From: Rusavskia elegans
Lineage: Eukaryota > Ascomycota > Lecanoromycetes > Teloschistales > Teloschistaceae
Assembly: GCA_011316305.1 (NCBI GenBank)
Contig: SAUG01000112.1
Coordinates: forward strand, 62,001-126,000
Length of the DNA: 64,000 bases
Reading direction: 5' to 3'
In this document: positions 1 through 11,743 of the stretch, piece by piece
Position numbering within the stretch: position 1 is the stretch's first letter
How the letters are laid out: every line of letters starts with the position of its first letter
The notes under the pieces: generated by a model
What the model saw: only the letters and a program-made list of their open reading frames with translations
What the model was told of the DNA's origin: nothing
The model's database searches: none
Made by a program: the position numbers and the translations under genes

Positions 1-760
1 TTTCTTACGTGCCGTGGCTGGAGACACATCAATGTCTTTTCCCCTTGTCCTTCAAAAGGGCCCTGGGAGTCTCAATCATTGACACCCAAAATACGAGAGC
101 GACAGCCCACAAAGCCGAAGAAAAGACCGGATTAGAAGGTCACCTCGAGTTACATACTCTAGTTGGCTCATTATTGAGTTGTAGAAGCAAGAGTGACATC
201 GGCGATTAAGGTGACGGTAGTGCTAGGAGAGAATCAATATGATGCGCACCTTCCACAACATCAACATCATATTTCTTCAAAGTAATACACCTTTAGCTAT
301 GCTTCCATCTGTCATCCAGCAAATAGATGTACTTCTGCCAACACCTCGAAGTGACGTCCTTTTCCACCCCGCCAATCCGGGGCCCGGGAATCGGGATTGG
401 CGGCAGCGGGCGGTTAGAAACGGGCGGCCCGTGCGCCGCGCAGCCTCCAGGAGCCTTGGGAGCTTACGGATACCACCACGTCGTACCGCTTCTCAGAGCT
501 CGACCTTCCCTACCTGGACATCTACAGCTCATGCCTGCAGGACCTCCTGACCCGGGTCCACTCTCAAGTATGCAGACTCTCCAGGGTCTTCGTGGTAGAT
601 GGCTAAGGGGAAATTGCGGGGTTGGTGTCATACGACAAGCTCTATGGCGGATGAGCCTTCTGTCTATGTGTATGACTTCCGCTACGCGCTCTGGCCGTCT
701 CGAGTCTACCAGTTCAACTGCTGATTCCTTTTCGTCTAGTTTGTACTGCGCAAAGACAGC
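1..760. other. upstream region of the PNGase A-like gene, no gene supported
   Basis: Short open frames here overlap one another in different frames and resemble no family I know. The stretch from about 345 to 600 is GC-rich and holds an inverted repeat, listed separately. I read it as the promoter and leader of the amidase gene starting at 761. Nothing else was recognised. Confidence 0.5.
369..403. promoter_or_regulatory. inverted repeat with CCAAT in both arms
   Basis: The arms CCGCCAATCC (369-378) and GGATTGGCGG (394-403) are perfect reverse complements of 10 nt around a 15-nt GC-rich loop. Each arm carries a CCAAT box in opposite orientation, the core bound by the fungal HAP/CBC complex. 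It lies about 360 bp upstream of the amidase start. A regulatory role is inference from motif and position only. Confidence 0.35.
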
Positions 761-2870
761 ATGTTGACTTCACTGGGCCCGAACAGCTGCCACTCGCTCT
801 TCCTTTTGTGCGTCCTCGTCACTCCGTCGCTGTCGACGGCTTTTTCACATGCGAGCCCTGACCGAGGACTGGTCAAGCGCCAGGTATCTACGACTCCACC
901 TCTTGTCACTTTTCAAGTACAGGATCCGGTATTGATTCCTACCACAAATGGGAATCAGTCGGGATGTGTCCACACTCAGCTTCTCATGGACCATGAGTTC
1001 GCTTTCAGCTACGGGAAACCTTTCGTTGGTGAGGATACCTGGCTCTTGATTCTTGAACCAGAATCGAGATCTGATTATGTCAGGAAATTACGTCCCTCCT
1101 GCGTGCGATTTCAACCGTGTGATCATGAACTTCACCGTCACCTCCAAGGGGCGCCAGTTCGACCGATTAGGACTCATGTACTTGGGCGACATCGAGGTCT
1201 TCAGAACATCGACCGCAGAACCCACGTCGAACGGTATCGTTTGGACCTACATCAAAGAGATGGATCAGTATGAGACCTTGTGGAAGACCGAGCAGAAGAT
1301 CATTTTCGACTTGGGCAATCTCATTGACAGTACTTACACTGCCCCATTCAACACCTTATTAACCGCAACATTCTTCACTGTCCGAAATACAAAGCCTGCA
1401 GCGGATCAAATCCTGCCTATCTCTGCAAGGCGATCGGCAGACAACGGTCCCAGCGCATTTTCGTTACCGAGTAACAACGCTTCCGTGGCTTACCGGATAC
1501 TTCAAAATACTGAAAGAGCGGTCGTCACATTATCGGCTTGCGGTCAGGCGGCAGAAGAATTCTGGTATACCAACGTACCGAATTCCGAGGTCAATACGTT
1601 TGCAGACCAAGCTGGGGTACTCTACGGGTATTCGCCATTTCGAGAGGTGGAGCTTCTCATCGACGGTCAGATAGCAGGGGCCTTTGTGCCGCCGACTGTA
1701 ATTTTCACAGGAGGCATTGTACCCGGACTATGGCGTCCGATTGTTGGCATTGATGCATTTGACCTGACGGAATCGGAAATCGACGTGACACCTTGGCTTC
1801 CTCTACTCTGCGATGGTGTTTCCCATAGCTTCGAGATTCGTGTGGTAGGCCTCAATGACGACGGCCTCGGCAGAGCTTCGCTCTCTAATAGCGTAGGTTC
1901 TTCCTGGATCGTGACGGGCAAAATCTTCCTCTTCCTTGGTCCACAAGGCTCGGTAACTTCAGGTACACCCCCAAGGATTGACGCAGGCCCGCCAGAAATC
2001 AGCATCACCTCCCAACTCACCACCAACTCTACCGGCGCTAACGAAACCTTGCAATACGCCACCCATTACCATCGTTCTATCTCGGTGACCTCTACAATCA
2101 AAACCTCCAACGGCACCACTTTTCCCGCCTCCTGGAAGCAGGACTTCAGCTTCACGAACACCAATAACATCTCCTCCCAAGGCTTTTCCCAACATACCAA
2201 TCAAATCGCCAAAGGCACCGATCTCTCCTCGTCTGGCTATACAAACGACTACGAACATCACCTCGATGTCACTTCCACCTTCTCGACAACCCCACCGAAC
2301 ACTATCAGTATCTACGGCACCGTCTCCCGCGATGTCAGCACTTTCGCCCACGTCGGTCCATCCATTTTCCCCTCGCCACTCCAACAATTTGCTCCAGGCC
2401 AGCCGAACCCGCGGAATCTCTACCTCTATGCCCGCCCAGGCCGCCCGGATCCCTACCCGTTGATCGTCCCACCTACTCTCCCAAATTTCAGAGGCAGATA
2501 TCAATGGGCAGGACAAGCAGCCGGTGCTTCCTATCTTAGCAGCCCCAATAGGAGTAGTAGTAGCGGCGAAATGGACCAGGTCTTTCGTCTGAAGGGATGG
2601 CAGAGAAGGGATGAAACGTATGATGGGACGGAATTGTATGAGACGTTTGTGCAAGCGAGAAATACGAGTCTGGTTGTTCAGTCAGAATCGTTGATCGGAA
2701 TGCCCGTTGGTGCGCAGAGGGCGGTGAGTACACTGGGTACGGAGAGGACAAGTTCGGGGTTGCAGGAGCAGGGGGCCAGGAGCAGTGTGAGGGAGCTTTT
2801 GGGGAGGGGACCGGGTGAGGCGAGGAGGAGTCTGGTGGGTACGGGAGGCGAGGGGGTGAGGAGGAAGTGA
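761..2870 (+). CDS. secreted PNGase A-like peptide N-glycan amidase
   Basis: Predicted secreted enzyme of the peptide-N4-(N-acetyl-beta-glucosaminyl)asparagine amidase A family, which removes N-glycans from glycopeptides. Two exons, 761-1028 and 1084-2870, join across a 55-nt intron so that a split glycine codon gives the family-typical run KPFVG-NYVPP; the product is 684 aa. The N-terminus has a hydrophobic signal peptide (about residues 10-28) and a likely Kex2 site (VKR) near residue 40. The middle holds beta-rich segments typical of the family, and there are many N-x-S/T sites. The last 60 or so residues are low-complexity and Gly/Arg/Ser-rich. The family call rests on remembered resemblance; catalytic residues are not assigned. 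The ATG at 761 is the first one followed by a signal peptide. Confidence 0.85.
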
Positions 2871-2965
2871 ATATGATGGTAATGAGGCCAGGAATGGATT
2901 GAGGGTTGTTGAATATTCATCACCTTCGTCGCTAGCTCTGGAATCCGGTTCAGGGGTCAACCTAT

Positions 2966-3236
2966 ACAGCCTCCCTCTATACTGTATCTTTGTGTTTGCC
3001 GCCAATCGCAATATACCGACCACAGGTGATTTCAGAAGTAGCTGTCTTGTGAAGTATAAGTAGTCGCCACAACTGACCCCTATTTCGAGGAATTGACTCT
3101 CATACTCCACCTTTTGCGTTCACCTTTTATCGCGATTACCCACTAAAATAACTGTTTGAATCAGATACCATAGCGGGAAAAGGTAAAATTCTAGTAGATT
3201 GGTTGGTTTACCCCACGATATTCTGCTCGGCATTTG
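2966..3236 (+). repeat. diverged direct repeat, copy A
   Basis: Pairs with 4681-4934 in the same orientation. Shared blocks occur in the same order: ACAGCCTC at the start, CCGACCA then TAGCTGTCTT, TCGAGG, TCAGATA followed by ATAGCGG and GAAAAGGT, then TTCTGCTC against CTCTGCTC near the end. Identity is moderate, with several small gaps. Boundaries are by eye. It may be one arm of an old terminal-repeat element or a local duplication; no coding capacity lies between the copies. Confidence 0.5.
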
Positions 3237-3704
3237 ATACAAATTAATAGTATCTGAATATCATTAGACAGCTTGCTGTCTTTCTACCGTCGATTTTTGG
3301 CATTTCCTTACCCCTATTCAGGCACGCTAAGATATCTACCGGCTTATCCATTGGCTGTGAAGCATTGTCGCATATGTCCGATATATCCGGCGGACCATTA
3401 AAACTCCAGACCTCCATTTGTCGCTGCAAGGTGTCCACAATCCTGGCCAGAGCAAGGATCCCTGAGTGGTCTTGGCACTATTGCTACGAATACGAGATAG
3501 AAGACCTCGTCGGCAACCTTCCTCGCCCTCCTAATTTTTGTCAGCGCGGAGAAGGACGTCGCACTTTACTCGCATCTGGTACGAGCTTTTCTACAACAGT
3601 TACTTGAAAGGCTGTATTTGGCCAGAGATCGAAAACTGCACATTCAGGCTCGCTCGTACGTCAAAGGGACAGCTCCTTCGTCTCAGAAAGAAGATGTGAA
3701 CCTT

Positions 3705-3780
3705 CAAAACCACACCAAAACGGGGGCCCTACAATTGACTTGATCTTAGTAGGTATTTGAGGTCTGATGGAGGTTTACAG
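3705..3780 (+). repeat. dispersed 76-bp repeat, copy 1
   Basis: Matches 36984-37059 in the same orientation over 76 positions with 9 mismatches and no gaps. The first 25 bases are identical, including AAAACGGGGGCCC. The flanks differ sharply on both sides. Five of the nine differences are transitions. The parent element is unknown. Confidence 0.75.
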
Positions 3781-4680
3781 AAGAGAAATACCATGTCAGA
3801 AAAATAAATGCTTTATATAAACATATTCTGTGGTCTAAAGAATTTTGAATATGGTGTTGCACGCCAGTCGTTCCAGGCATATAATGATATATCAACATCG
3901 AACAAGTTCAAACACTGGTGCGGACAATATTGCCCTATGGTGCTTATAGAGAGATCCTGCCATATAGCACAGAAGGTTTTCCAATTATTTCAGGAATATC
4001 TTTGGCCTCGGATACGATGCTGTTAACCTCCAGCATCACATCAACTACCTCAAGATAACCTTTCACACTCAAGTCAGTGTGGGGACCGCCCCCTTTCAGC
4101 CTAAGATATGCATTTCCTTGAGCCACGAATTGTCGTCAATTCGGTTCGAGATGTTGACGTGATGGCTGAAACGGGCGAATGTTCTTGCGTAATAATTTGC
4201 TGGAATAGGGACAGCGTCTGCGTCTATCTTCGTTTGGTCACTGTTGGCTCTAACGGTTCATTTTGGCTGTTTTGCAAGCTATTCTTTCCTCCAACGGGTC
4301 GCAAAAAGACGAATGCCGGGGTTTCTTTCGTTTACGCGATACCATGATATACCCAGTGGCCACCGGATCGGAATGGGATTTGTCGTGATGGGAACTGCTA
4401 GTGGGTCTGCGATGCTCGATTTGGTTGGTCGGGACAGTAATAACTGTCAGTTCGCACAGAGGGACTACTAAGGACATGACCTCATATACAAGTTGTGTTA
4501 TAACTACGGCTTTTGCTCCCGCAATTAATATTCCAGGAAAGTTTCTTGTTTCATCGATAAAGTGCCTCTGGAATGAATACAGTGTACAACTAGCGTGGTT
4601 TATGCTTATTTGGAAAAGGCTGGAATGCTTGGGAAGTCGTAATTGATCGAGGAGAAGGAGAATTGAGGAACATTCAAGAA

Positions 4681-4934
4681 ACAGCCTCTCTCCTTCATTT
4701 TAACACCAACTGAGAGGACATAGGCCATACACCGACCATCCTGATTGGGGAGATAGCTGTCTTATAAGATCTCCCTCATCGCTACAACAAAACGATATAT
4801 CGAGGTATCGATTGCTGTACACCCCTCATCGCCAAAATCTACTACGATATAAGCCCATGGCTCAGATATGATAGCGGAAAAGGTGAAAACCCAGCAGGTT
4901 CATTTATACCACAACACTCTGCTCTACGCATTAG
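4681..4934 (+). repeat. diverged direct repeat, copy B
   Basis: Second copy of the repeat at 2966-3236, about 1.7 kb downstream in direct orientation; anchor blocks are described there. Ends are approximate because similarity fades on both sides. Confidence 0.5.
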
Positions 4935-6225
4935 AGCTAGGTGTATCGTATGTAGTCATCATGACGGCCGATGGGAAGTCACTTTTGTATCACTTTCACT
5001 TAACGTGTGAGCTTGTTGGCTTTTTCGTATGTTATTTCATGTTCGGTTTTTGTAAGTGTGTGGTTTTGTGTTTTGGTAGCGGTGGGCGGCAGTATCGATT
5101 GTTCGTCCGGCGCTTCGATGGCTTGATGTTTTGCGATCTTCCCTTCGGTAACGCTTTTTACCAATAGTCTATCGAGGGTGCGAACGGTATGTATTGTTCG
5201 AATAGTACAAGCCAAAAAACCTCCAAGGTTACCAATTTGGAGTTGACATTACACCGCCAGTGAATATATTGTGGGTGTTACAAGGACAAAGGTGTCGTTA
5301 TACTAGGGTCTGAAAGATAATTTTAATCGGTCCGCACGATTGAATGAAGAAAACCTCCTACCATGCGGAGGATCCTTGCTATACAAGGCCACGATGCCTA
5401 CAGCTCGACCTTATGATCTCTTCGTGACCTTTTCTGTAATACGTAACATCACAACCATCATCGTACAATAACCCCTCCGTCGATCTATATACTATTCGTA
5501 TATCCAACTTCATTCCATCAACAAACATCATGAAATCATGACTGAACCTCTAGCCACACGTCTGCGTCCTCGTCTGCTGTCTATGGGGGTTGGGGATCTG
5601 ATACCCTGGCTCGTCAAATTAAGAATTCATCGTAATGTGCGCTATACAGGAATCACCAAAGAAGCAAACCCCTTTGAACCCATCATCATTGTTGGCGGCT
5701 ACCATAGTGCTTGCTATGATGATATTTGTACTTTCAATAGCAAATGGACAGAATAGTTGAAGTGATTGTTACTTTGAATCCGGGTTTAAGGGATCGAGAT
5801 TTGTGCGTTCCTTGGGTCTTCGAAGGACGACTATTAGAATCATATAATGTTCCCTGGCTTAATTTCAACACCATCCGACTGTAATGGGTCTAAACAGGTG
5901 GACATCATGGAAGACGTCGTCCTTAATCTTGGACGGTTTGATCAAATGTGTCCTTAGCCAACGATCAAGGACACAGATTTTGGAAGTCTTGCCGTCGGAT
6001 ATGACCAACTCGGAGCAATGCTATGTTATGGGGGCTTGGCAACAAGGATATGGTACATCGGATCCTTGGACTAGACAAAAGTATGCTTTATGCGCTGATA
6101 ATGTTTACGACGGTCATGACATGAGCAAGAGATTCAAGGTAATTCTAGGCATGAACATGATAATGCAAGTGAAAAACGCCGGACTACTTGATACCCATTC
6201 AACAGATGAAACAGATCCATGAAGG

Positions 6226-8655
6226 TCAGTCCATGGCTTCCCCTTGGAGCCGAGCAGGGATGATGTACCAAAACCTGGCACTCGAAGGGACATCAGCGGA
6301 ACTTTTGGGAATCGATTGTGGCTTAGTCTTCTTGTTCGCCTCGTTCGCACGCCTCGCTCTCTCGTACATGTCTCTGATGAGGCCAATTGTACACGCCGTG
6401 CACATATCCCGTTGCAATATCAATGAAAATCGCCCACGGGTGCGAGAAAGATCTTGGCCACTATGGACAGAGATCCATTGGCCGGCGGGGTTCTGATCCA
6501 CAGCCTGAAGAAAGATGGTGCAACCAGAGCTACTGAACATCCCGGAATACCCTTTGTCTAGATCTAAACCCTGCCGGAAGGATATGGTTGGGTTCGTTCC
6601 TTGCTCCTCAAGGATCTGAGCGTAGTAGGAATGAGCACAGCTCTTTGTGATCAAAGCCGTACTGAGGTCGTCGTCCAGAATGCCGAAAGTGGTGAGTGGA
6701 AGTAACCTGTCCTCCATAAGCACAGACGTCGATGTTTCAACAAAGTTCCGACAAAGCCTCGATTCGGTCTGTATTCGTAGCTCGGGGAATCTGTTTGACG
6801 GTTTCAGACATGCTCTACCCTTGAGTTCCTGCACATGGTGGTTGTGTCCATGACTTTTGGATCTAATTTGCGGCCTCCTTTCCCCAAGCATGCTTATGTG
6901 CCCCTCGTAGAAATTGAAAAGGATTCCATCCAAGTCTAGTGAATTGCGACCGGCCGCAGCACGTGCTATGACAATACCGTGTTCTTCTGATGCAGTGACT
7001 TCGCTGAAATCTTCTGGGGGTAACAGTTCTTTCTTGTCCATCACGATTTCTGAGAGATGTGCTCTGATCAAAGCTGTGTTATTTGTGGTGCCTGGGGCTA
7101 CCTCCGGGCCAAACGGCGTTAATTGCGGTTTGGTGTAGTAAATGATACCGCCCCTAGACGTCTGGCAGACTCCTGAAACAGTATGGGATAAAATATCACT
7201 GTCTGAGAACGGTTGAACAAAACTTATCGAAGAGATATTTCTTGCAAGGCTGGCAGCCGATAACGTGTGCAAAGTCTCGTCCCAATCTGACAGGGCAAGC
7301 CAGGATGCATAATCAGCTAACAGGAGCATAAAACAGACGACCCGACGTCCTTCCTTGGAGAAGGCAATTTGTTCGGGATTATGCGGAGGACCCTCAGGGT
7401 TCGATCGCCTTTCTGTCTGAGCCAATGAGAATTGAATCCAGGTAGGTCCAGGAGATATACCAATACTGTGGTACTGAGAGTTCTGTCCGTTCTGTCGTTC
7501 GCAGATCTTCAGGTGGTCTTCCCATCCTTTTCGATCCGTTTCCGTGTTGGAGCTGAAACGGAACCCCATCTTGTCGAGCACGCTCAAGCCACGTTGTCTA
7601 ATTCGTGGCAAACAGTAGCTGAAGTATGAGTCTAATTGACTTTGGCCCCGCTGCCAGTCCTCCCTCACGTCTAATTGATTGACAAGTCCCGTGATAAGAT
7701 TAAGAGTCAAAGCCCTCATCAACTCCGAAATCGCTAAGTGGAGAACGGGATCAGGCGGTAGATAGAGATCATATAAATTGACGTGGTTCAGATCAACCAT
7801 CCAGCGCGAACACTCGTCTTTTGGAATAGGCACGATCAGATCTCTAGCCAAGCCGGCTACCAGAAGTTCGCACCTTGGCTCATCATCGGTCAGATATACA
7901 AGAACCCTTGCATTCTGGTATTCACCGTTGATGGGTACAGGGTCCTGTGAGGTTCGTAGAACACATACCGGTAGACCGAGGATGTGACGAGCATAAGCAA
8001 TTACCCAGGCTGCTCCAGCCCACCCGTGGTAGGAGAGTATATGCTGATGGTCTTCTTGGTCCAGTCTCTGGAATAGCAGCACCAGTTTAATAAGCGTCTC
8101 GTTGTTGGGAAGGCTTGAATGCAGTCTATGCACCATCCTAGGCCGAAGCTGGCTAAGCAAGATGTGATACTGATACGCTCTATCTTTGAAAGCTGTCTTT
8201 TGCGCCAAGGGAGACACCGCGTCACGAAAGGCCTGGAGCTGACCGAAGCCCGGTGTCAAGTCTGCATCAACCCCACACGCTTCAAACAGCCCCAAGATGA
8301 ACATGTCGCAGTCGTCCTCTGATAGGATCGGCAGGATCGTAGACATGAGTGCTAGGATATTTTCACCTGCTCTATTTTTGAGAAGTTCGTCGGCGATGAA
8401 ATTCGAGGCTGTACCAATCTCGACAAACTTGTAAAGCAATATCGATTGTTTTCTTTGTTGTTGGCGGCAGTTGTTGATCTCACGTCGGTACACTGGGCAG
8501 GCAGGACACGTTTCTGCGATCTCTACCATACATAGCAGGGTATGAGCATGGACGCCAGCTTGAGCAATTTTTTTCAGGCCCGCAGCGCCCAAGTTCGATA
8601 CAAGCGAAGCCAGGCCGGCTAGATCGACCTGCAATCCTACACCCGAGGTAGACAT
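6226..8655 (-). CDS. fungal protein of unknown function, 809 aa
   Basis: A single long intronless frame. I chose the ATG at 8655 (protein start MSTSG); the frame stays open a further 32 codons upstream but begins only at a TTG, and an acceptor-like CTAG further upstream leaves room for an earlier exon. I recognise no catalytic domain. The N-terminal third is helix-rich (residues about 5-150) and includes a cysteine cluster CPAC with another Cys nearby. The C-terminal half has mixed strand and helix character and a late run rich in charged residues. It resembles the general style of lineage-restricted ascomycete proteins, which is an impression and not a homology result. It stands alone between gene-poor stretches. 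Long uninterrupted length makes it very unlikely to be a chance frame. Confidence 0.75.
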   Translation of the reverse strand: MSTSGVGLQVDLAGLASLVSNLGAAGLKKIAQAGVHAHTLLCMVEIAETCPACPVYRREINNCRQQQRKQSILLYKFVEIGTASNFIADELLKNRAGENILALMSTILPILSEDDCDMFILGLFEACGVDADLTPGFGQLQAFRDAVSPLAQKTAFKDRAYQYHILLSQLRPRMVHRLHSSLPNNETLIKLVLLFQRLDQEDHQHILSYHGWAGAAWVIAYARHILGLPVCVLRTSQDPVPINGEYQNARVLVYLTDDEPRCELLVAGLARDLIVPIPKDECSRWMVDLNHVNLYDLYLPPDPVLHLAISELMRALTLNLITGLVNQLDVREDWQRGQSQLDSYFSYCLPRIRQRGLSVLDKMGFRFSSNTETDRKGWEDHLKICERQNGQNSQYHSIGISPGPTWIQFSLAQTERRSNPEGPPHNPEQIAFSKEGRRVVCFMLLLADYASWLALSDWDETLHTLSAASLARNISSISFVQPFSDSDILSHTVSGVCQTSRGGIIYYTKPQLTPFGPEVAPGTTNNTALIRAHLSEIVMDKKELLPPEDFSEVTASEEHGIVIARAAAGRNSLDLDGILFNFYEGHISMLGERRPQIRSKSHGHNHHVQELKGRACLKPSNRFPELRIQTESRLCRNFVETSTSVLMEDRLLPLTTFGILDDDLSTALITKSCAHSYYAQILEEQGTNPTISFRQGLDLDKGYSGMFSSSGCTIFLQAVDQNPAGQWISVHSGQDLSRTRGRFSLILQRDMCTACTIGLIRDMYERARRANEANKKTKPQSIPKSSADVPSSARFWYIIPARLQGEAMD

Positions 8656-10070
8656 CTGGCTGGTATTCGATTGAGCTTCCCAATCAACTAGTTCTGCGGG
8701 CCTATCACAGGTTCGTTTGAGCTCAGGATGTTGGTTGAGGGGAATGGACAAGGCAGTGACGGTGTGCTAGCATTTGTCGAAAAAGCCAAGAACACAGGCA
8801 GATGCTGGCCAGCTCATAAGCTATAGTTCGATGAGATAGCCAGGTCAAGGTCTTGCGAAAGAGCACCTCGCCGAATGTGTTTGTGCTCACTTGTCTCTGA
8901 TCAAGAGCCGGTTCAAGAAGGTAAAGAGAAGCTTCCCCAGAAAAAGGTGGACGAGAAAGCAAATTATGGAGGGGGAAAAGATTTCCGAACGCACCAAGCC
9001 CAGCCTGATGGGGGTCGACAGCTGATTCGCTGTCTCTTGCACACCACCATCATGCCAGTCCAGTCTTTCCGAACCACACATGCCTCATGGTGCAGGTGAA
9101 GTTGTACCGTGGAGCTGCCGCAACGCCTTCCTTTTCCATGCTTGTGGGTCATCTTAGCCATTGAGAAATGAGGACATTCGCAAAGCTGAAGACCAACAGT
9201 AACACAGGTGGAACACGCTGTGCAGAGATCATCGATAGGGCGCCCCGAAGTCTTAGGACCATGACAAAGAGCAGTTGAGATGTGCCCTCGGCGAGCATAC
9301 CAGAGCCAATGAAGCTTCGATAATTAGCTCTTTGGAAAAGCTTTCGAAACCGAGAATAAGCTCGTCAAGTCGTCTTTCATGACACATACACCGTGGCGTG
9401 TTAGAAAGTCAATCATAGCATAGCGGATGTCTTGATAGACTTTTATGCCCTTCATAATTGCGGAAGCAGCAAACATAGGATGGGAACAGAGGACATGCTC
9501 TTGAGACATACAAAATCCCACGGTAAGCAGAGAAAGCCGGACCCTAAGCCAATGATTCCATGCATTGGTTGGGCATCCGATATGGCTGATAGTCGAGGTA
9601 TCGGGTACCCGCTCCACCAATCAACGGCGGGACGTCGAATTTAGTAGGGAGTAAAGTACGGCTAGCCGCTGAGAGTGTCCGAACGATTGGGCTTACCGCG
9701 AGACAATCTATTGAGTATTCTGGTAGCTCTGCTCGCAGGGAAGAAATCAGAATCTATTTGGTGGAACAACTTATTGCCGAACAGACTAAAGCCCAGATAT
9801 GATTATTAGCAGCACGGACGAAATACCAGTAATTCAGGGGGTAAGTACAACGATTGCTAATTATTATTGCTCGAAAAACGATCGCGTTGTGTCAGCCATG
9901 AAGTTGACCGAGGGCCCAGGGGACTTCGAGAATCTTTTTGCAAAACCTCGTTGGGTATAAGGCAGCGCTAAACCCCTTCAAGCACCCCAGATCCCGACTC
10001 CATCACCTCAAACCTCAACCTCAAACACCACCCCGGTACACACACCACACACACCACCACCCACCTCACA
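8656..10070. other. intergenic, nothing recognised
   Basis: About 1.4 kb separating the orphan gene from PAM17. Frames are short (at most 98 codons apart from one crossing the PAM17 start) and overlap on both strands. The last 100 bases before 10071 are C/A-rich, as in leaders of highly expressed fungal genes, and probably form the PAM17 5' region. Confidence 0.5.
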
Positions 10071-10978
10071 ATGGCAACACCCCCAACCCTCCACCTCCGC
10101 TGCGCACTCCAAACACTCAAGCTCCAAGCCCCCCGCTTCAGCACCACCCATATCCCAACCCGCCAAAACTCCTCAACCCGCTTCCTCCCAACACCACGAC
10201 CACATCCGCAGCACAAACTCCTCGCACAGCATCCATTAACCTCAATATGCTTCGCATCCGACACCTCCACCCACCCGGCCTCAACCCACCCCTCCGCCTC
10301 CTCGCCCACAGCTTCCAATCCAGCCTCCATCCCCACCGCGTCTAGTATCTCCCCTCCCTCTCATTCACCGTCCTCCACCACCCCCACCACGCCCTCGACA
10401 GATCTAACCTGGAACAACTACCTCACGCTCCGTCGCCTCCGCCGCCGCTACTCCCTCGTCGCTTCCCTCCTCTCCAGCACCGCGACCACATCCCTAGGCT
10501 TCATAGCCATCGACCGCAACTTCGACTACCTAGCCTCGCTAATAGCAGGCGCGTTCGGCGTCGATCCCCTGTTCGTGATGGGGGCGGGGTTGGTGGGCGT
10601 GGGCGGTGTGGGATGGTTGTTGGGGCCGTTTGTGGGGGAGGGGGTTTTTAGGGGGGTGTATAGACGGGAGTGGGGGTTGATGAGTGTGGTATGTTAAATT
10701 TTATTTTCATTTTTATTTTTTCTTTTGCTTTTTCTCTATGGGGTCGGGGGTAGGGATAGAATGTGAGGGTTTGAGGAGCATGCTGATCAATGTGTGGTGC
10801 ATGATAGAAGGAGAAAGACTTCTATGCTCGAATTCGGAAATATCGGGTTGATCCTTCGTTGGCGTCGTATTCGAATCCGCTGCCGGATTATTATGGGGAG
10901 AAGATTGGAAGTGTGAGGGATTTTAGGACGTGGATGAGGGATCAGAGGGCGTATAATCGGAAAAGGATGGCTGTTTGA
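10071..10978 (+). CDS. PAM17: Pam17, subunit of the mitochondrial import motor
   Basis: Component of the presequence translocase-associated motor on the matrix side of the mitochondrial inner membrane; it helps organise the TIM23 import motor. Exons 10071-10688 and 10808-10978 flank a 119-nt intron (GTATGT donor), giving 262 aa. The Ser/Thr/Pro-rich N-terminus with scattered Arg and no acidic residues is a presequence-like leader. The family core starts at [17 protein letters not shown], followed by two hydrophobic membrane segments. The second exon contributes [13 protein letters not shown], the [10 protein letters not shown] block and the ending DQRAYNRKR, all typical of Pam17. The ATG sits in a CACAATGG context. 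Confidence 0.93.
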
Positions 10979-11743
10979 GGGGGTTGGGGAGGAGTCGATG
11001 GTTCTGCTGTAGGGGTATGATATAGGAAGAAGGAAAAGTGGATGATGGCGTGGATAGGTGAGAGGTAGCAATGGGGATGGCAGTGGATGAAGATAGAATG
11101 GGTTTTGTCTGAAGTATGTGGGTTGCAGCTGATATGCTCGTCATACTCGGACGTGCTGTAGGCGAACAGGGTCACATAGCATAATACAATACTCCGCACC
11201 GTGTATATTTACAAGAGACAATACAGCTCATTTATTAGGATAGGCATCGCACACTGCAGCTCTTAACAACCACCAATGCTCTATGAGAATGAAAATCAAT
11301 AATAATGCCATTGACGTTGATTGGGTATCTGCGCTAAAGCTGAGGACTAATGGTACAGATTTAAGATCCAAAGATATCTTGCGGGTAAAAAGAGATAAAA
11401 GGGGATTCAGTCCGTGGCCGCTGCGCCATTGCTGTTCATGCGCTAGAATGGATGTATGACATTGCCTTGACCATGATCATTGAAGGAAAGAGAAATTGGA
11501 GTTCGGATTCTCTGCTGAAAGCAGCAGATGGTCAATGAAGGTGCTGAGTTAAGTGATGGTATATGGATCGTCGAGATAAGAATGGTTGAAAAAATGAATG
11601 ACAAGTCTTAAGATTGTGGAAAAATGGTGAAGAAAGTCGCAGCAAGTTCGCCGCAAGGGGTCCACGACCTTTTGAAGATGTTAGTCGCATCCTTCAGAAA
11701 ACGAGCCACCGACGTACTCACGACTTCCCCCAAAGCACCCGGT
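10979..11743. other. convergent intergenic, nothing recognised
   Basis: Lies between the 3' ends of PAM17 and the RRM gene on the opposite strand. Small overlapping frames only. It probably contains both 3' untranslated regions. Confidence 0.5.

Larger units (their letters stand above)
2871..6225. other. gene-poor intergenic stretch with degraded repeats
   Basis: About 3.35 kb with no coding region I can support. Open frames are at most 112 codons, overlap one another and match no known family. It contains a pair of diverged direct repeats of about 260 bp and one copy of a dispersed 76-bp repeat, both listed separately. This suggests old, decayed repetitive DNA. A frame at 5538-5756 preceded by a promoter-like leader could be a gene remnant, but I cannot name it. 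Confidence 0.5.

Noticed and set aside
327..767. 146-codon frame upstream of the amidase gene
   Set aside because: Driven by GC-rich sequence, overlaps another frame, begins at a weak position and shows no family resemblance.
5538..5756. Possible decayed SGNH/GDSL-type lipase
   Set aside because: A faint resemblance in its first residues, but the catalytic blocks cannot be found in any frame.
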